Under the pieces are notes generated by a model, which was given only the letters and a program-made list of their open reading frames with translations, made no database searches and was not told the origin of the DNA. Positions 48,797-53,881 of a stretch of DNA of 64,000 nucleotides are shown here, one piece after another. The stretch covers positions 6,707,851 through 6,771,850 of the forward strand of contig OY987234.1 in NCBI GenBank assembly GCA_963920705.1. The letters run 5' to 3'. The position numbers and the translations under genes were made by a program. Source of the stretch: Odiellus spinosus (taxonomy: Eukaryota > Arthropoda > Arachnida > Opiliones > Phalangiidae). Each line of letters starts with the position of its first letter. Positions within the stretch are counted from its first letter, which is position 1.

Positions 48797-51706
48797 ATGA
48801 AGTGGGCCTGTTAATTTGTTGGAAAATAGAACAAATGTTCGGGGAAAAAAGTTTTAAAATCTTGAAAAAATGTTGGGGTTTCAGGAAAATCAAAATCGAG
48901 ACCAATTTGTGAAATTAAAAGTTATTTCTAACGTCATACTTGTGTGAAGTATTCTAACTTAAGTCTTCATCGCGTGGAATGTAAAAAATCCTTTTTCGTT
49001 TGTTGTTGCCGTTTTCTATTAGGTTTGTTGACTTTTTTCTTTGTATATCTTCGGTATTCCCATGTAATTGCGCGTACGCGCGTGGTATTTGGCGTCTTTT
49101 CCGGCTTTTGGTCCTCCGCTTTAAGAGAGTCGCGAACTGGTGGGTTGAAGGCAGGTTTTTATCATCGTCTTAACCTTTTTCTCTCAAACCTCTTAACCGT
49201 TTCAATCGAAATTCCCGTTTTCCCCTCGATACACCTGTACTTATACTTTCGTCTATATCCTTTATCAGTGGTCCCAACCCACGTGGACATCGTGTCAACA
49301 GTACCCGCCAAACTCCACCACAAACCAGATGTCTGTAACACCAGGTATTTGAAGAATATCCACTTTAACCGAAAAACCTTTCACACTAGACACTTTAAAA
49401 CTGTTTTGAATGTACATTTTACGGAAAAATATTACTATAATAGACCCTGAAATAAATTTTTAATTGATCTTTTTAAACGCTGAAAAATGATTATCAAAGT
49501 CTCTAGTGTGAACGCGCCTTTCGCGAACCCTTGGTTATTAAAAAAATGGTTTTGATTGAGGCCAGGAGGTCCAAGAGACTATGATATAACAAAGCCACGC
49601 ACGCATTTGTTTAAAGATGCATTGTCACGTAGGTAGGAACGACAACCGTGTCCCATCTTCGTTGCCATTGCCGCGTATGTTTAAAATAATTAGAATGTGC
49701 GCTATAGCATCAGTAAATTAGAGGGAAGTAAGCCACCTTATAACTAATGGGAGCCGTCCCTTGAACCAAAAATCAAAGTTTGAATCTAGCTTATAAAAGA
49801 GAGGCAGCTGTTTGATGCCGATTTTCTTAGACGTGCCACCACAAGGCCTTAACTCGAACTATAAAGTGAGGTGAAAATGTTCTGTCAAGTTTGATTTTGG
49901 CATTCTGCATTTGCATTTTACTTTTAACAACTTAATCAGCTTAAGAGAAGTTTGCGTAGTGTAGTGGAACTTAATCGAGAAATAACTGATAAAAATTTTA
50001 AAGCAAACTTTAAAGGTAAAAGTGAAAGGATTCAAGTCATCATTCAGGTCTTGGCCACGCTAGCATTAAAGAAACAGTTACAGAGATCAGATAAACAAAG
50101 ACTAAAATGTTAATAGTTATGACAAGAAAGAGGTTAGAAATACCCTAAAGGCGGATGCACACAGACCTATTTTCAGGCGTTTCGAGCTCATGCGCCAGTA
50201 TTAAATCATGGACCGTTGATATATCAACGGTCCATGATTAAATCAAAGGGCGCACGAGCTCGAAACGAAAAAGAGGTCTGTTAGAATCCGGTTTAAATCT
50301 CAAACCAGTCTGGGGATTTCGTGTATTCATCCGCGATTTCCTTCCAAAACCGCCTATGTTTAAAGGCTTCAAAAAAGTGACGCCTCCCCAAATGAGCAAG
50401 GATACCTACTTCTATTTACTTTGGTTATAATTGTTAAGGGGAACAGAAGTGATCTTGTTATCTAGTATTGTAGTCTGCTTGTTTGGAACCCCATATTATA
50501 GGCGGATATTTAGAATGGGATGGTTGTTGTTTCTAGACAGATGACATCGCTAACAAGGAAATACTGAGTTCCAAATGGTGCGAAATTAATTCGTATTTCA
50601 CGTGCGAATTAGAATATATTGAGGGTGTTTTTTAACAACTAACGCGATCGAGCGGATTGACGTAATCGTTTTCTGGGCCCCACGGCAAAACCTGTTATTT
50701 TGGTAACCTATTCTCCAACTCCTCCTTTGGATGTTAGTTTTTCTAATCTTGGTCCCGCGTATTTTGCTCAGCAGGTCTCCCATCTACAACCAACAATCTA
50801 GCGTTAGCTGAAGAGTGTCCTCTTCAAAATTGGCTGCCAAATTCCGCGTATAATCTTCAAAATCGTCTCGACAACAACGTCTTAGCGTCGTCACCACCAC
50901 CGCGTCTCTCCGAATTCGGCGTCTTATCGGCGTCGTCATATCCCGACGAAGTTAATAATTTCGACCAACAAAGTCGCGGCGGGCGTTCGCGAACGGGAAC
51001 GCGTACGTCGCTCGATACGGTGGCTCAAAATATTCCCGCCTCGCGTACGCGACTTTCGGAAATTTCGCCGTACACCGCCGAACACGGTAAGAGACGCAAA
51101 CTTCAAGAACATATTTACGAAGTTGTTGACGACGAAGACGTCGAATCGGGGGGTCGCGGTCTCCCGTGCAGCGCCAGTCAGCGAGTCTCTAGTAACCGCG
51201 GAGTTCCCGTTTTTGATCCGCGTACCAACTGGGAACGTCGTTCTTTGGGACATTCGTCGGCGTCGGAGAACGCCAAACTTTTCGCGTCATTGAGCGCCGT
51301 TTTTAGCGGATCTCCTCGTGGGCGTCACTTGGCCCTGTTACGGGAAGGTTGTTTCCGGTCGCCGTCTCGCGCCGCTTATAGCGGGGTCCCCAGTTCCACC
51401 GATTCCGAACGTTCCTCGAGTTCCTTGATGGTAGATCGCAGCAGTTCTTCGCCTTCGACGGATTCCCGGGACGTTCCCCGTTGCCCCGAGGGTTTCCGCG
51501 ACTCTCAACGACGGACGGACGATGACGGCGGCGGTTGTGACGACGACGCCTTGGCGGACGACCCGATTTTAGGGGGTCCCGCCCAATATCCGCGGAGTAT
51601 GCCCGATTTACAATCTCAACCACCGCCTCCCGAACTGGTGACCTTTTCCAACAACGTACTTAAGTATCCTAGCGCCGATTCGAATATCAGTTTGAAAGTG
51701 GCGTGA
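6695..51706 (+). CDS. Cirl: Latrophilin/Cirl adhesion GPCR gene, 3' part (12 coding exons; span includes introns)
   Basis: This is the overall gene model; each exon has its own entry. Adhesion GPCRs of the latrophilin family sit in the plasma membrane, cleave themselves at the GPS motif inside the GAIN domain, and signal through a tethered peptide. In flies Cirl tunes mechanosensory neurons. The order seen here is the GAIN domain C-terminal half, GPS (CACNHLTNFAL), seven membrane helices and a long tail. The loop and TM7 text YVNDESNSLLAYLFTAANVL and the tail start NEKVRKSFEK match latrophilins. SYSVPAGIVAISSAVDPTSY matches insect Cirl. Exons 2 to 12 join in frame and encode about 881 residues; exon 1 adds 64. 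The lectin and hormone-receptor domains and the promoter are not in view. Flamingo/CELSR was considered, but its TM loops and tail fit worse. Confidence 0.93.
6887..11657 (+). other. Intron, 4.8 kb
   Basis: It lies between the first two recognised exons. A microexon of about 20 nt is expected somewhere in it, because the flanking phases do not match and about seven GAIN residues are missing; I could not place it. It contains a family 1 foldback element and a poly-T run of about 26 at 10,423. Otherwise AT-rich with nothing coding seen. Confidence 0.7.
8942..9248. mobile_element. Foldback MITE, family 1, copy 2
   Basis: The left end TGTCTCTGAATTGCGCAAAA is inverted at the right end as TTTTTTGCACAATTCAGACA. 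The inner arms AATCAAAAGACGCCCCTCTA and the inverted GGAGGAGTCTTTTGATTACT continue the palindrome. Its order and much of its sequence match the element at 22-296. Non-coding. Confidence 0.68.
11658..11821 (+). CDS. Cirl: Latrophilin exon 2 of window: GAIN domain helices
   Basis: The exon encodes NVLDEAQYQAWLDLPRGRQR followed by AVASGLLEGLERSSWLVASS and a short end, RYHFSRALGNV. It corresponds to the latrophilin segment 'NLLRPEALESW...ATMLLDVLEEGAFLLADN'. The acceptor is TTTGCAG and the donor GTAAGT. It begins with one base that completes a codon from the previous exon and ends in phase 1, with C as the first base of a leucine codon completed by the next exon. The run of LLEGLE is the conserved helix preceding the GAIN beta sandwich. 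The reading frame is open and has clearly higher GC than the surrounding intron. Confidence 0.86.
11822..15966 (+). other. Intron, 4.1 kb
   Basis: No coding sequence recognised. A likely half copy of the 'CGTCCTCTAACGGCC' repeat family (here CCGTTAGAGGACGCTTATGA) lies near 12,432, a short hairpin TATACGAGTACGACTCGTATA near 13,428, and a GA-rich microsatellite at 15,098-15,141. Confidence 0.7.
15098..15141. repeat. GA-rich microsatellite
   Basis: A run of GAGAGA with interspersed AAA, imperfect, about 44 bp. Confidence 0.85.
15967..16110 (+). CDS. Cirl: Latrophilin exon 3 of window: GAIN beta-sandwich start
   Basis: The exon encodes LVSVRLLEAWAVSEVSFPVP, then a linker with a possible N-glycosylation site (NGTSW), then SLVLPAQAALGSSSDG. 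It matches the latrophilin pattern 'VLEVARLSTEGNLEDLKFPE...IQLSANTL', the first strands of the GAIN beta sandwich. The acceptor is CCTATTCAG; the two bases TT complete the leucine codon begun in the preceding exon. The donor is GTATAT in phase 1. An open frame runs upstream of the acceptor, but its residues have no family match, and only this acceptor restores the frame. Confidence 0.87.
16111..16189 (+). other. Short intron, 79 nt
   Basis: GTATAT donor and GATCGAAG acceptor. Only removal of this stretch joins the two GAIN exons in frame through a G|GC glycine codon. Retention would stop translation within it. Confidence 0.9.
16190..16416 (+). CDS. Cirl: Latrophilin exon 4 of window: GAIN beta sandwich
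   Basis: The exon encodes VVKVVFMAFNKIHDFLGYHG, later LANATFIVNSRVLSASVNGY and LEPVIVTLRHLQ. It is the counterpart of latrophilin 'IRVAFVLYNNLGPYLST...SVIVNSPVITAAI...DPVVFTVKHIK'. NATF is a potential N-glycosylation site. The intron before it is only 79 nt and ends GATCGAAG; splicing there makes the glycine codon G|GC and keeps the frame. Without splicing the previous frame stops within the intron. The donor is GTAAGA, phase 0. Confidence 0.92.
16529..16578 (+). CDS. Cirl: Latrophilin exon 5 of window: start of GPS motif
   Basis: This 50-nt exon encodes EDNVSSPQCVFWDINA plus a split arginine codon. The pattern C-x-F/Y-W, here QCVFWD, is the first conserved cysteine and tryptophan of the GPS motif, matching latrophilin 'NCSFWSY' and fly Cirl 'KCVWWDF'. 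The acceptor is TTTCGTAG and the donor GTAATT. It ends in phase 2. Short introns of 112 nt and 86 nt flank it. Confidence 0.92.
16665..16776 (+). CDS. Cirl: Latrophilin exon 6 of window: GPS cleavage site and tethered agonist
   Basis: The exon encodes SWSGSGCWVRGFNVTHTTCA followed by CNHLTNFALVMEVSATR. It holds the remaining GPS cysteines, the tryptophan, and the catalytic His-Leu|Thr triad. In this family cleavage falls between Leu and Thr, here between positions 16737 and 16738, and TNFALVMEV would be the tethered agonist (Stachel). NVTHT is a glycosylation site conserved with vertebrate 'NKTHT'. All residues needed for autoproteolysis are present. The acceptor is GGTCGCAG and the donor GTAAGT, phase 0. 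Confidence 0.96.
16777..18860 (+). other. Intron, 2.1 kb
   Basis: AT-rich, between the GPS exon and the TM1 exon. I see no gene, RNA or clear repeat in it. Confidence 0.75.
18861..18964 (+). CDS. Cirl: Latrophilin exon 7 of window: first transmembrane helix
   Basis: The exon encodes VKNPMLVTLHLVTTVGCAIA followed by IVFLLLTALVLLLC and a split arginine codon. About 26 uninterrupted hydrophobic residues form TM1, and the short piece before it links to the tethered agonist. The acceptor is TTTTGACAG after a T-rich tract, and the donor is GTAAAC in phase 2. Its position after the GPS exon and before the IHKHL exon is that of TM1 in latrophilins. Confidence 0.92.
19059..19406. mobile_element. TTAA-flanked foldback MITE, family 2, complete copy
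   Basis: It begins TTAAAGGGAGAATGCAACCT and ends with the exact inverse, AGGTTGCATTCTCCCTTTAA. The arms extend over 100 bp each: CAAATATTAAACTAGAAAT and TAGGCTTAGCTACATTCATG on the left have inverted partners on the right (CATGAATCTCGTTAAGCCTA). Non-coding, about 350 bp. TTAA at both outer ends fits a piggyBac or Kolobok target duplication. Partial relatives are at 35,403 and 36,576. Confidence 0.82.
19691..19713. repeat. CA microsatellite
   Basis: About eleven CA repeats in a row. Confidence 0.95.
20663..21084. mobile_element. Element with AAGCCTCGTTCACAC inverted ends, family 3
   Basis: The left end AAGCCTCGTTCACAC is mirrored by GTGTGAACGAAGCT at the right. The interior is AT-rich and non-coding. 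The ends match those of the 29,832 element (AAGCCTCGTTCATAC), but the interiors look unlike, so this may be a related subfamily. No clear target duplication. Confidence 0.55.
23576..23966 (+). CDS. Cirl: Latrophilin exon 8 of window: TM2 to the first half of TM5
   Basis: This is the largest helix-coding exon, 130 residues. It starts GVKGDRATIHKHLVVCLLLA, matching latrophilin 'RNTIHKNLCISLFVAEL' (TM2). TM3 has the conserved cysteine (PVVCSVVAGVLHYLL) and runs into FAWLLAECFDLYATVSELF. TM4 is YALLSYSVPAGIVAISSAVD. Extracellular loop 2 carries the partner cysteine in PTYCWINV, and TM5 begins YVFSFVGPAMMAIL. The acceptor after AACAG gives AG|A, an arginine codon. The donor is GTAAGT, phase 0. No stop or frameshift was seen. 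Confidence 0.97.
25990..26121. mobile_element. hAT-type foldback MITE, 132 bp, with 8 bp target duplication
   Basis: The left end is CAAAGATCTTAAAACGCTGC and the right end is TTTTTTAGGATCTCTG, which reads CAGAGATCCTAAAAAA on the other strand. GTGATGAC occurs directly outside both ends, at 25982-25989 and 26122-26129. The inner arms continue with AGAGATATGCCTCTT against an inverted AGAGATACGCCTCTT. CA...TG ends with an 8 bp duplication are typical of hAT elements. Non-coding. Confidence 0.85.
27886..27922. repeat. TA microsatellite
   Basis: About eighteen TA repeats. Confidence 0.95.
28210..28603. mobile_element. Family 3 element, degenerate copy (empty site for the nested MITE)
   Basis: It shares long stretches with the element at 29,832: TAACTGGTTATGAAACGA, CAAGAAAATAACGAGGCGGG, TCTTAAAATAACACGATT, and a right end close to CTCAACTATGAAC. 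Its ends are decayed (AAGCCTAGTTCATCAC). At the place where the other copy holds a 161 bp insert, this one has an uninterrupted CCAAGAAAATAACG. Confidence 0.72.
29832..30417. mobile_element. Family 3 element, with a nested insertion
   Basis: It has perfect 15 bp inverted ends, AAGCCTCGTTCATAC and GTATGAACGAGGCTT. The interior matches the 28,210 copy over most of its length apart from the nested insert at 29,980-30,140. Non-coding. A target duplication is not evident. Confidence 0.8.
29980..30140. mobile_element. Nested hAT-type MITE, 161 bp, inside a family 3 element
   Basis: The left end CTAGGGGTAAGACACTC is mirrored at the right by GAGTGTCTGTCCCCTCG. CAAGAAAA flanks both sides (29972-29979 and 30141-30148) and is single in the related copy at 28,210. 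The interior has two partial copies of a block containing CAGCTTTGACAGTGCA. Non-coding. Confidence 0.85.
32319..32601. mobile_element. hAT-type MITE, 283 bp, with 8 bp target duplication and subterminal repeats
   Basis: The left end CAGGCTGGGAAATAAGG is exactly mirrored by CCTTATTTCCCAGCCTG. TTGGGTTC lies immediately outside both ends (32311-32318 and 32602-32609). Inside, five variants of a motif like ACTGG-CCA-CAAG-CCAGTTT followed by AAAAATTA occur near the ends, as expected of transposase-binding subterminal repeats. Non-coding. Confidence 0.9.
33990..34515. repeat. Imperfect inverted repeat pair, transposon relic
   Basis: The left arm, read on the minus strand, has TGTACCCCAATGGCCG, CTGGAAGTTGG and ATTCCGAATTCGTC. 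The right arm on the plus strand has TGTACCCCAATGGCAC, CTGGAAGTTAC and ATTCCGAATTCATC in the same order. The middle is AT-rich and non-coding. Element borders are unclear. Confidence 0.5.
35403..35710. mobile_element. Family 2 element, partial, with a new palindromic core
   Basis: It starts CGGGAGAATGCAACCTTAAA like family 2, then carries the family block CAAATATTAAACTAG and TAGCTGAATTCATGG. The core around CCCCACATAAGGACTACC and its inverse CTAGTCCTTATACGGGGA is not in the other copies. The right arm stops after AGCTAAGCTTA, so the right terminal repeat is missing. Confidence 0.65.
36576..36740. mobile_element. Family 2 element, left end only
   Basis: TTAAAGGGAGAATGCAATCT is followed by the family block ACAAATATTAAACTAGAAAC and AATAGGCTTAGCTGGATTC. 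No matching right end was found downstream, so this is a truncated copy. Confidence 0.65.
37034..37108. repeat. 18 bp direct repeats flanking the tRNA-Leu fragment
   Basis: AAGCCTAAGAACAATACA is present at 37034-37051 and again at 37091-37108, exactly bordering the tRNA-derived insert. It looks like a target-site duplication made by retroposition. Confidence 0.9.
37052..37090 (-). pseudogene. 3' fragment of mature tRNA-Leu, retroposed
   Basis: On the minus strand this reads a variable arm (GTATGAGGGC), then GTGGGTTCGAATCCCAC, a complete T arm with 5 bp stem and TTCGAAT loop, then TTCTGACA and CCA. This is the 3' end of a eukaryotic tRNA-Leu. Animal tRNA genes do not encode CCA, so its presence points to a copy of mature tRNA. 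There is no 5' half nearby. It is not a functional tRNA gene. Confidence 0.87.
38671..38696. repeat. Poly-A run
   Basis: About 26 A in a row. Confidence 0.9.
38809..38932. mobile_element. Family 4 element, partial (one TTAA end)
   Basis: On the minus strand it starts TTAAAGGGGAACTTGGAGCT, then TTTATTTTCGGAATCACCAT, ATGTTAGGACATTACAAGCG and GACTGAAATA. The same blocks occur in the copy at 42,611, partly on the opposite arm. Only one end is preserved. Confidence 0.6.
41360..41434 (+). pseudogene. tRNA-like sequence (pseudogene or SINE head)
   Basis: GGCTCGCTGGCTCAATTGGT resembles a tRNA 5' end with an A box, and GGTTCAATTGT about 50 nt later resembles a degraded B box. The acceptor and anticodon stems do not pair properly, so it is not a working tRNA. 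No A-tail or target duplication was found to prove a SINE. Confidence 0.5.
42611..42840. mobile_element. Family 4 foldback element with TTAA at both ends
   Basis: It opens TTAAAGTGAAACTTAGGAGC and closes AAATTTCCCTTTAA. It shares ATGTTAGGACATTACTAGCG and GGTGATTCCGAAAATAAATT with the copy at 38,809. Non-coding, about 230 bp. The TTAA ends suggest the same kind of transposase as family 2. Confidence 0.62.
43425..43516 (+). CDS. Cirl: Latrophilin exon 9 of window: rest of TM5 and third intracellular loop
   Basis: The exon encodes ASLFLLLLTLCRTCCQPNVV then NKAQAKLKTA and a split lysine codon. The hydrophobic start completes TM5, and the Cys- and Lys-containing remainder is intracellular loop 3. 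The acceptor is GTCAATTTCAG and the donor GTAAGC in phase 2, which joins exactly to the next exon. It is isolated by a 19.5 kb intron upstream and a 4 kb intron downstream, so identification relies on splice sites, frame and position rather than strong residue identity. Confidence 0.87.
45354..45510. mobile_element. Family 5 foldback element, copy A
   Basis: TTCATAAGCGTCCTCTGACG on the left is mirrored by CCGTTAGAGGAAGCTTAGGA on the right, with GGCCAAAACAGT against ACTGTTTGGGCC inside. The true ends may lie further out. Related copies are at 46,450 and, as a half, near 12,432. Confidence 0.6.
46419..46655. mobile_element. Family 5 foldback element, copy B
   Basis: TTCATAAGCGTCCTCTAACG and GGCCGAAACAGTGC on the left are mirrored by CACTGTATTGGCCGTTTGAG and GACGCTGATG on the right. 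Outside these, TTAATAGATAAA pairs with TTTATCTATTAA. Non-coding. Confidence 0.65.
46717..46762. repeat. Poly-T run of about 46
   Basis: Uninterrupted T tract. Length may be affected by sequencing. Confidence 0.9.
47484..47655 (+). CDS. Cirl: Latrophilin exon 10 of window: TM6 and TM7
   Basis: The exon encodes SWSRRSALGLIVCCGCWASA (TM6), the short loop LLYVNDESNSLLAYLF, and TM7 with TAANVLQGIAFFVILCVKNE. The loop and TM7 closely match latrophilin 'YINESTVIMAYLFTIFNSLQG', the clearest family marker in the window. The acceptor is TTTACAG and the donor GTAACG, phase 0. Only 123 nt separate it from the next exon. Confidence 0.96.
47656..47778 (+). other. Short intron, 123 nt
   Basis: GTAACG donor and TTCTATCAG acceptor, phase 0. 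The open frame runs into the intron and stops before the acceptor. Confidence 0.9.
47779..48037 (+). CDS. Cirl: Latrophilin exon 11 of window: proximal cytoplasmic tail
   Basis: The exon encodes VRKSFEKTLRRADWVPECLK followed by PSKTEGVGRDSSRGR and a Gly/Ser/Pro-rich stretch ending NPSVVSSFTT. Joined to the previous exon it reads NEKVRKSFEK..WVPECLKPSKT, the same layout as fly Cirl 'NEKIRREYRK..WLPKCLRCSKT', that is, helix 8 and a conserved Cys/Lys patch. The acceptor is TTCTATCAG and the donor GTATTG in phase 1. A GTATTG donor is acceptable but weaker than the others. Confidence 0.92.
48038..50774 (+). other. Last intron, 2.7 kb
   Basis: It precedes the terminal exon. It contains a poly-T run at 48,763-48,795, a GC-richer 76 nt block with splice-like borders at 49,269, an inverted repeat near 49,380-49,516 (TTCACACTAGACACTT against AAGTCTCTAGTGTGAA), and a foldback element at 50,152. 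Confidence 0.75.
50152..50290. mobile_element. Foldback element with a perfect 36 bp palindromic centre
   Basis: The centre 50204-50239 is a perfect palindrome built on ATCATGGACCGTTGATA and its inverse. Outward, GTTTCGAGCTCATGCGCC pairs with GGGCGCACGAGCTCGAAAC, and CAGACCT pairs with AGGTCTG. The outer ends near GGATGC and GAATCC are less clear. Non-coding; a MITE is likely. Confidence 0.75.
50775..51706 (+). CDS. Cirl: Latrophilin exon 12 of window: terminal exon, distal cytoplasmic tail and stop
   Basis: This terminal exon encodes 309 residues. It starts LPSTTNLALAEECPLQNWLP, continues as a polar tail with serine runs (SERSSSSLMVDRSSSSPSTD) and an acidic patch (DDDGGGCDDDALADDP), and ends SMPDLQSQPPPPELVTF..SLKVA with stop TGA at 51704-51706. 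SMPDL recalls the 'SMPNL' motif of vertebrate latrophilin tails. The acceptor TTGCTCAGCAG joins in phase 1 and completes a glycine codon. The C-terminus does not end in the PDZ-binding VTSL-type motif of vertebrate family members. GC content is clearly higher than in the flanks. An antisense open frame over it is a shadow. Confidence 0.9.
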
Positions 51707-52690
51707 AATTTTAGTAACTCTCAAAATTAATTCGTTTATATACTTTTTTAATCGTAATTAAAATAATTATGCGAAAATGCGCGTCGGGCGTGCGACCTAG
51801 TCAAATCAGCGTGGTCGAACGACAGAACGAACTTAAATTTTGGCTCATTTTACACTCCTCAGACGTGAGTAAGAGAGGACCCGCGTATCCCTTAATCGTA
51901 ACGTAAAGCCAAACAAAAAATGAACTATTTTCCCCGAAGGTAAATTATTTCCCCAAAATCGTATTTATTAAACGTTTTCCGTTCTAAATATCGCGCGAAA
52001 AAGCGGTTCTTTATAAAAGAAATATCGTCTAACGGTGTCCTATAATTAATAAAAACGGATAATTGTAAAAAAATTTACGCTCGAAAATTTCGAAAGACGA
52101 AAAATTGAAGTTGTTTTAATTTATATTGAAATTGCGGAAGAAAATGAATTTCGCGACGGAATTATTTTGTTAAAGAGCGATTTAAATTATCACGCGCGCG
52201 AAAAAAAAAACAAACACGATATATACTATTTTGTACGTCACCTAGTGGTTAGATATCGCCGAAAAAAGTATTCGGAAGATGAAAAAAAGTCGGAGCGTTT
52301 ATATTTTGTAAAAGTTTCCGGTACACGGACGTACGTTCGCGTCAAGATGTAATTTATATCAACGCAGCGAAAAAAAGAACGTTTTTAAATTTAAATAATA
52401 AAAAAAAAACATTCTATAGATATTAAATCCCCACGTATCCTGCAGTCGACGAAGAAAACAGTTGTTTTTATAATGAGGGAAAGAAAAAAAAAAACAAAAA
52501 ATGTATCCTTCCTTTCCTAACAAGCGAGTCTATGATTAGTGTCGTTTTTCGTTTCAAATTCAATTTGTAGTTTCGAATACAGAATTTCCCGTAATCAACA
52601 CAAATACCCAGTCCGCGTTCTTGGTTTTAGTAAAAGCCGGTGCCTTGTAATATGTATAAAGAATAAAGTGTACTCGAAACGTAAAACCTT
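51707..52690 (+). other. Probable 3' untranslated region of the latrophilin gene
   Basis: AT-rich sequence with many A and T runs follows the TGA stop. No coding pattern was seen. The first good polyadenylation signal is near the end of this stretch, giving a UTR of just under 1 kb. The exact cleavage point is an estimate. Confidence 0.6.
52662..52667 (+). promoter_or_regulatory. Polyadenylation signal AATAAA
   Basis: A canonical AATAAA lies about 955 nt after the stop codon and is followed within 30 nt by T/GT-rich sequence (TTACAGTTATTTGTATATT). It would end the latrophilin transcript. Confidence 0.6.
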
Positions 52691-52740
52691 ACAGTTATTT
52701 GTATATTATTAAATAATTTAAATTTACAACTTAATGAAGC

Positions 52741-52983
52741 CATAGAGGTTAGAAAGAAGAGGAGTAGAAGGCCTGCCTTTGGCAAGGCAATTTTAGTGTT
52801 CTCGCTTTTTTTGTGTTATTTGAAAAATTTGTCTTTCTACTTCCGGTCCATCACCAATGAACCAATCAGAGCCTATATGATATAATAGAAAAAGTCGTGC
52901 GCATACCTGAAGTTGAGATGCAAATTGTCAAGCGAGAACACTCCAAGCCAAGCCTTCTACTCCTCTTCTTTCTACCCTCAATG
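52741..52983. mobile_element. hAT-type foldback MITE downstream of the 3' UTR
   Basis: The left arm AGAAAGAAGAGGAGTAGAAG is mirrored by CTTCTACTCCTCTTCTTTCT on the right, and GTGTTCTCGCTT by AAGCGAGAACAC further in. The ends read CATAGAGG and, inverted, CATTGAGG. ATGAAGCC lies at 52734-52741 and again at 52984-52991, a probable 7-8 bp target duplication. Non-coding, about 240 bp. Confidence 0.8.
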
Positions 52984-53600
52984 ATGAAGCCGACTCTGTT
53001 GGTAAGCGGACGACGCTTCAGACGGTTAGATTTTGTAATGGATTGAACTGAAAATATTCAATACGTAGGTGAGATAAATGTTGAATTCGAGTAATTTTCG
53101 TTTATTATTTGATAAATAGGTGAGGACTTCAGAAGAATCTCGGAAAGTACCATGAATGAATATCTCGCTTAGGCTGACGGAGGTTGAAGGGTTTGGTCTG
53201 AAGGATCAGTAGCCCATTCTCGGAAAATACGAAAAATATACACAAAACAAATTTTTGGGTGGTTCCATGTTTGCGAAATACTATATAACCATTTTTCGAA
53301 ATTTATAGGACATTGTTCAACAATCACGGCTTCTTTCCTTCCATGTTGTGGACGATGCCCTTACTAGAACGTCGTCCGCTCAGTCGTAACGAGTGACGAG
53401 GCTTAATAGTTTGTTTATCGTCATAAGGAGGGGAAGTGGTATGGCAACCTTAAAGTTCTTTAACATTAAATTATTTCCGGTTTAGCATTTATAGTTTTTA
53501 TGGTCTTATTTAAATTAAACTAACCCTTATTTTTACGTGGCCTAGTGTTGAATAAACTGTATCTTCACCGAAGTTAAAAATGGGAAAGAGACGCCACAAT

Positions 53601-53881
53601 CAAGGAGGATCAGAGAAGGAGAGGAAATGTGGGGACGGCGCGGTTCCTACTGCGTCGGCCTAAACTCCCACTCTGGGAGAACGGGGGTAGAGACGTTTCG
53701 TGGTAAAATGTTGTCGCGTGGGTAAAACGAATCCTTTATGAGACGCGCTAGCTAGCGACCACGTGACAACAGTTTACCTCGAGAATTTCCTATCCCCCCT
53801 TTCCACCCGAGTGGGAGGTTGGCTCTTCTCTCTCTAACTCAACGCAGCCCCACATTTCCTCTCCTTCTCTGATCCTCCTTG
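53601..53881. mobile_element. hAT-type foldback MITE with 33 bp perfect terminal repeats
   Basis: AAGGAGGATCAGAGAAGGAG plus 13 further bases at 53602-53634 is repeated in perfect inverse at 53848-53880. GCCACAAT occurs at 53593-53600 and 53881-53888; one G may belong to either the element or the duplication. Inner arms such as ACTCCCACTC against GAGTGGGAGG continue the palindrome. Non-coding. Confidence 0.88.

Noticed and set aside
48944-49450. 168-residue open frame in the last intron
   Set aside because: Not gene-like as a whole; only a 76 nt part has exon-like features and is reported as a low-confidence finding.
51303-51623. 106-residue open frame antisense to the terminal exon
   Set aside because: Shadow of the Ser/Asp/Arg-rich sense frame.
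6695-51706. Flamingo/CELSR instead of latrophilin
   Set aside because: The TM6-TM7 loop, helix 8 region and GAIN segments match latrophilin/Cirl patterns better, and no cadherin or laminin G exons are seen.
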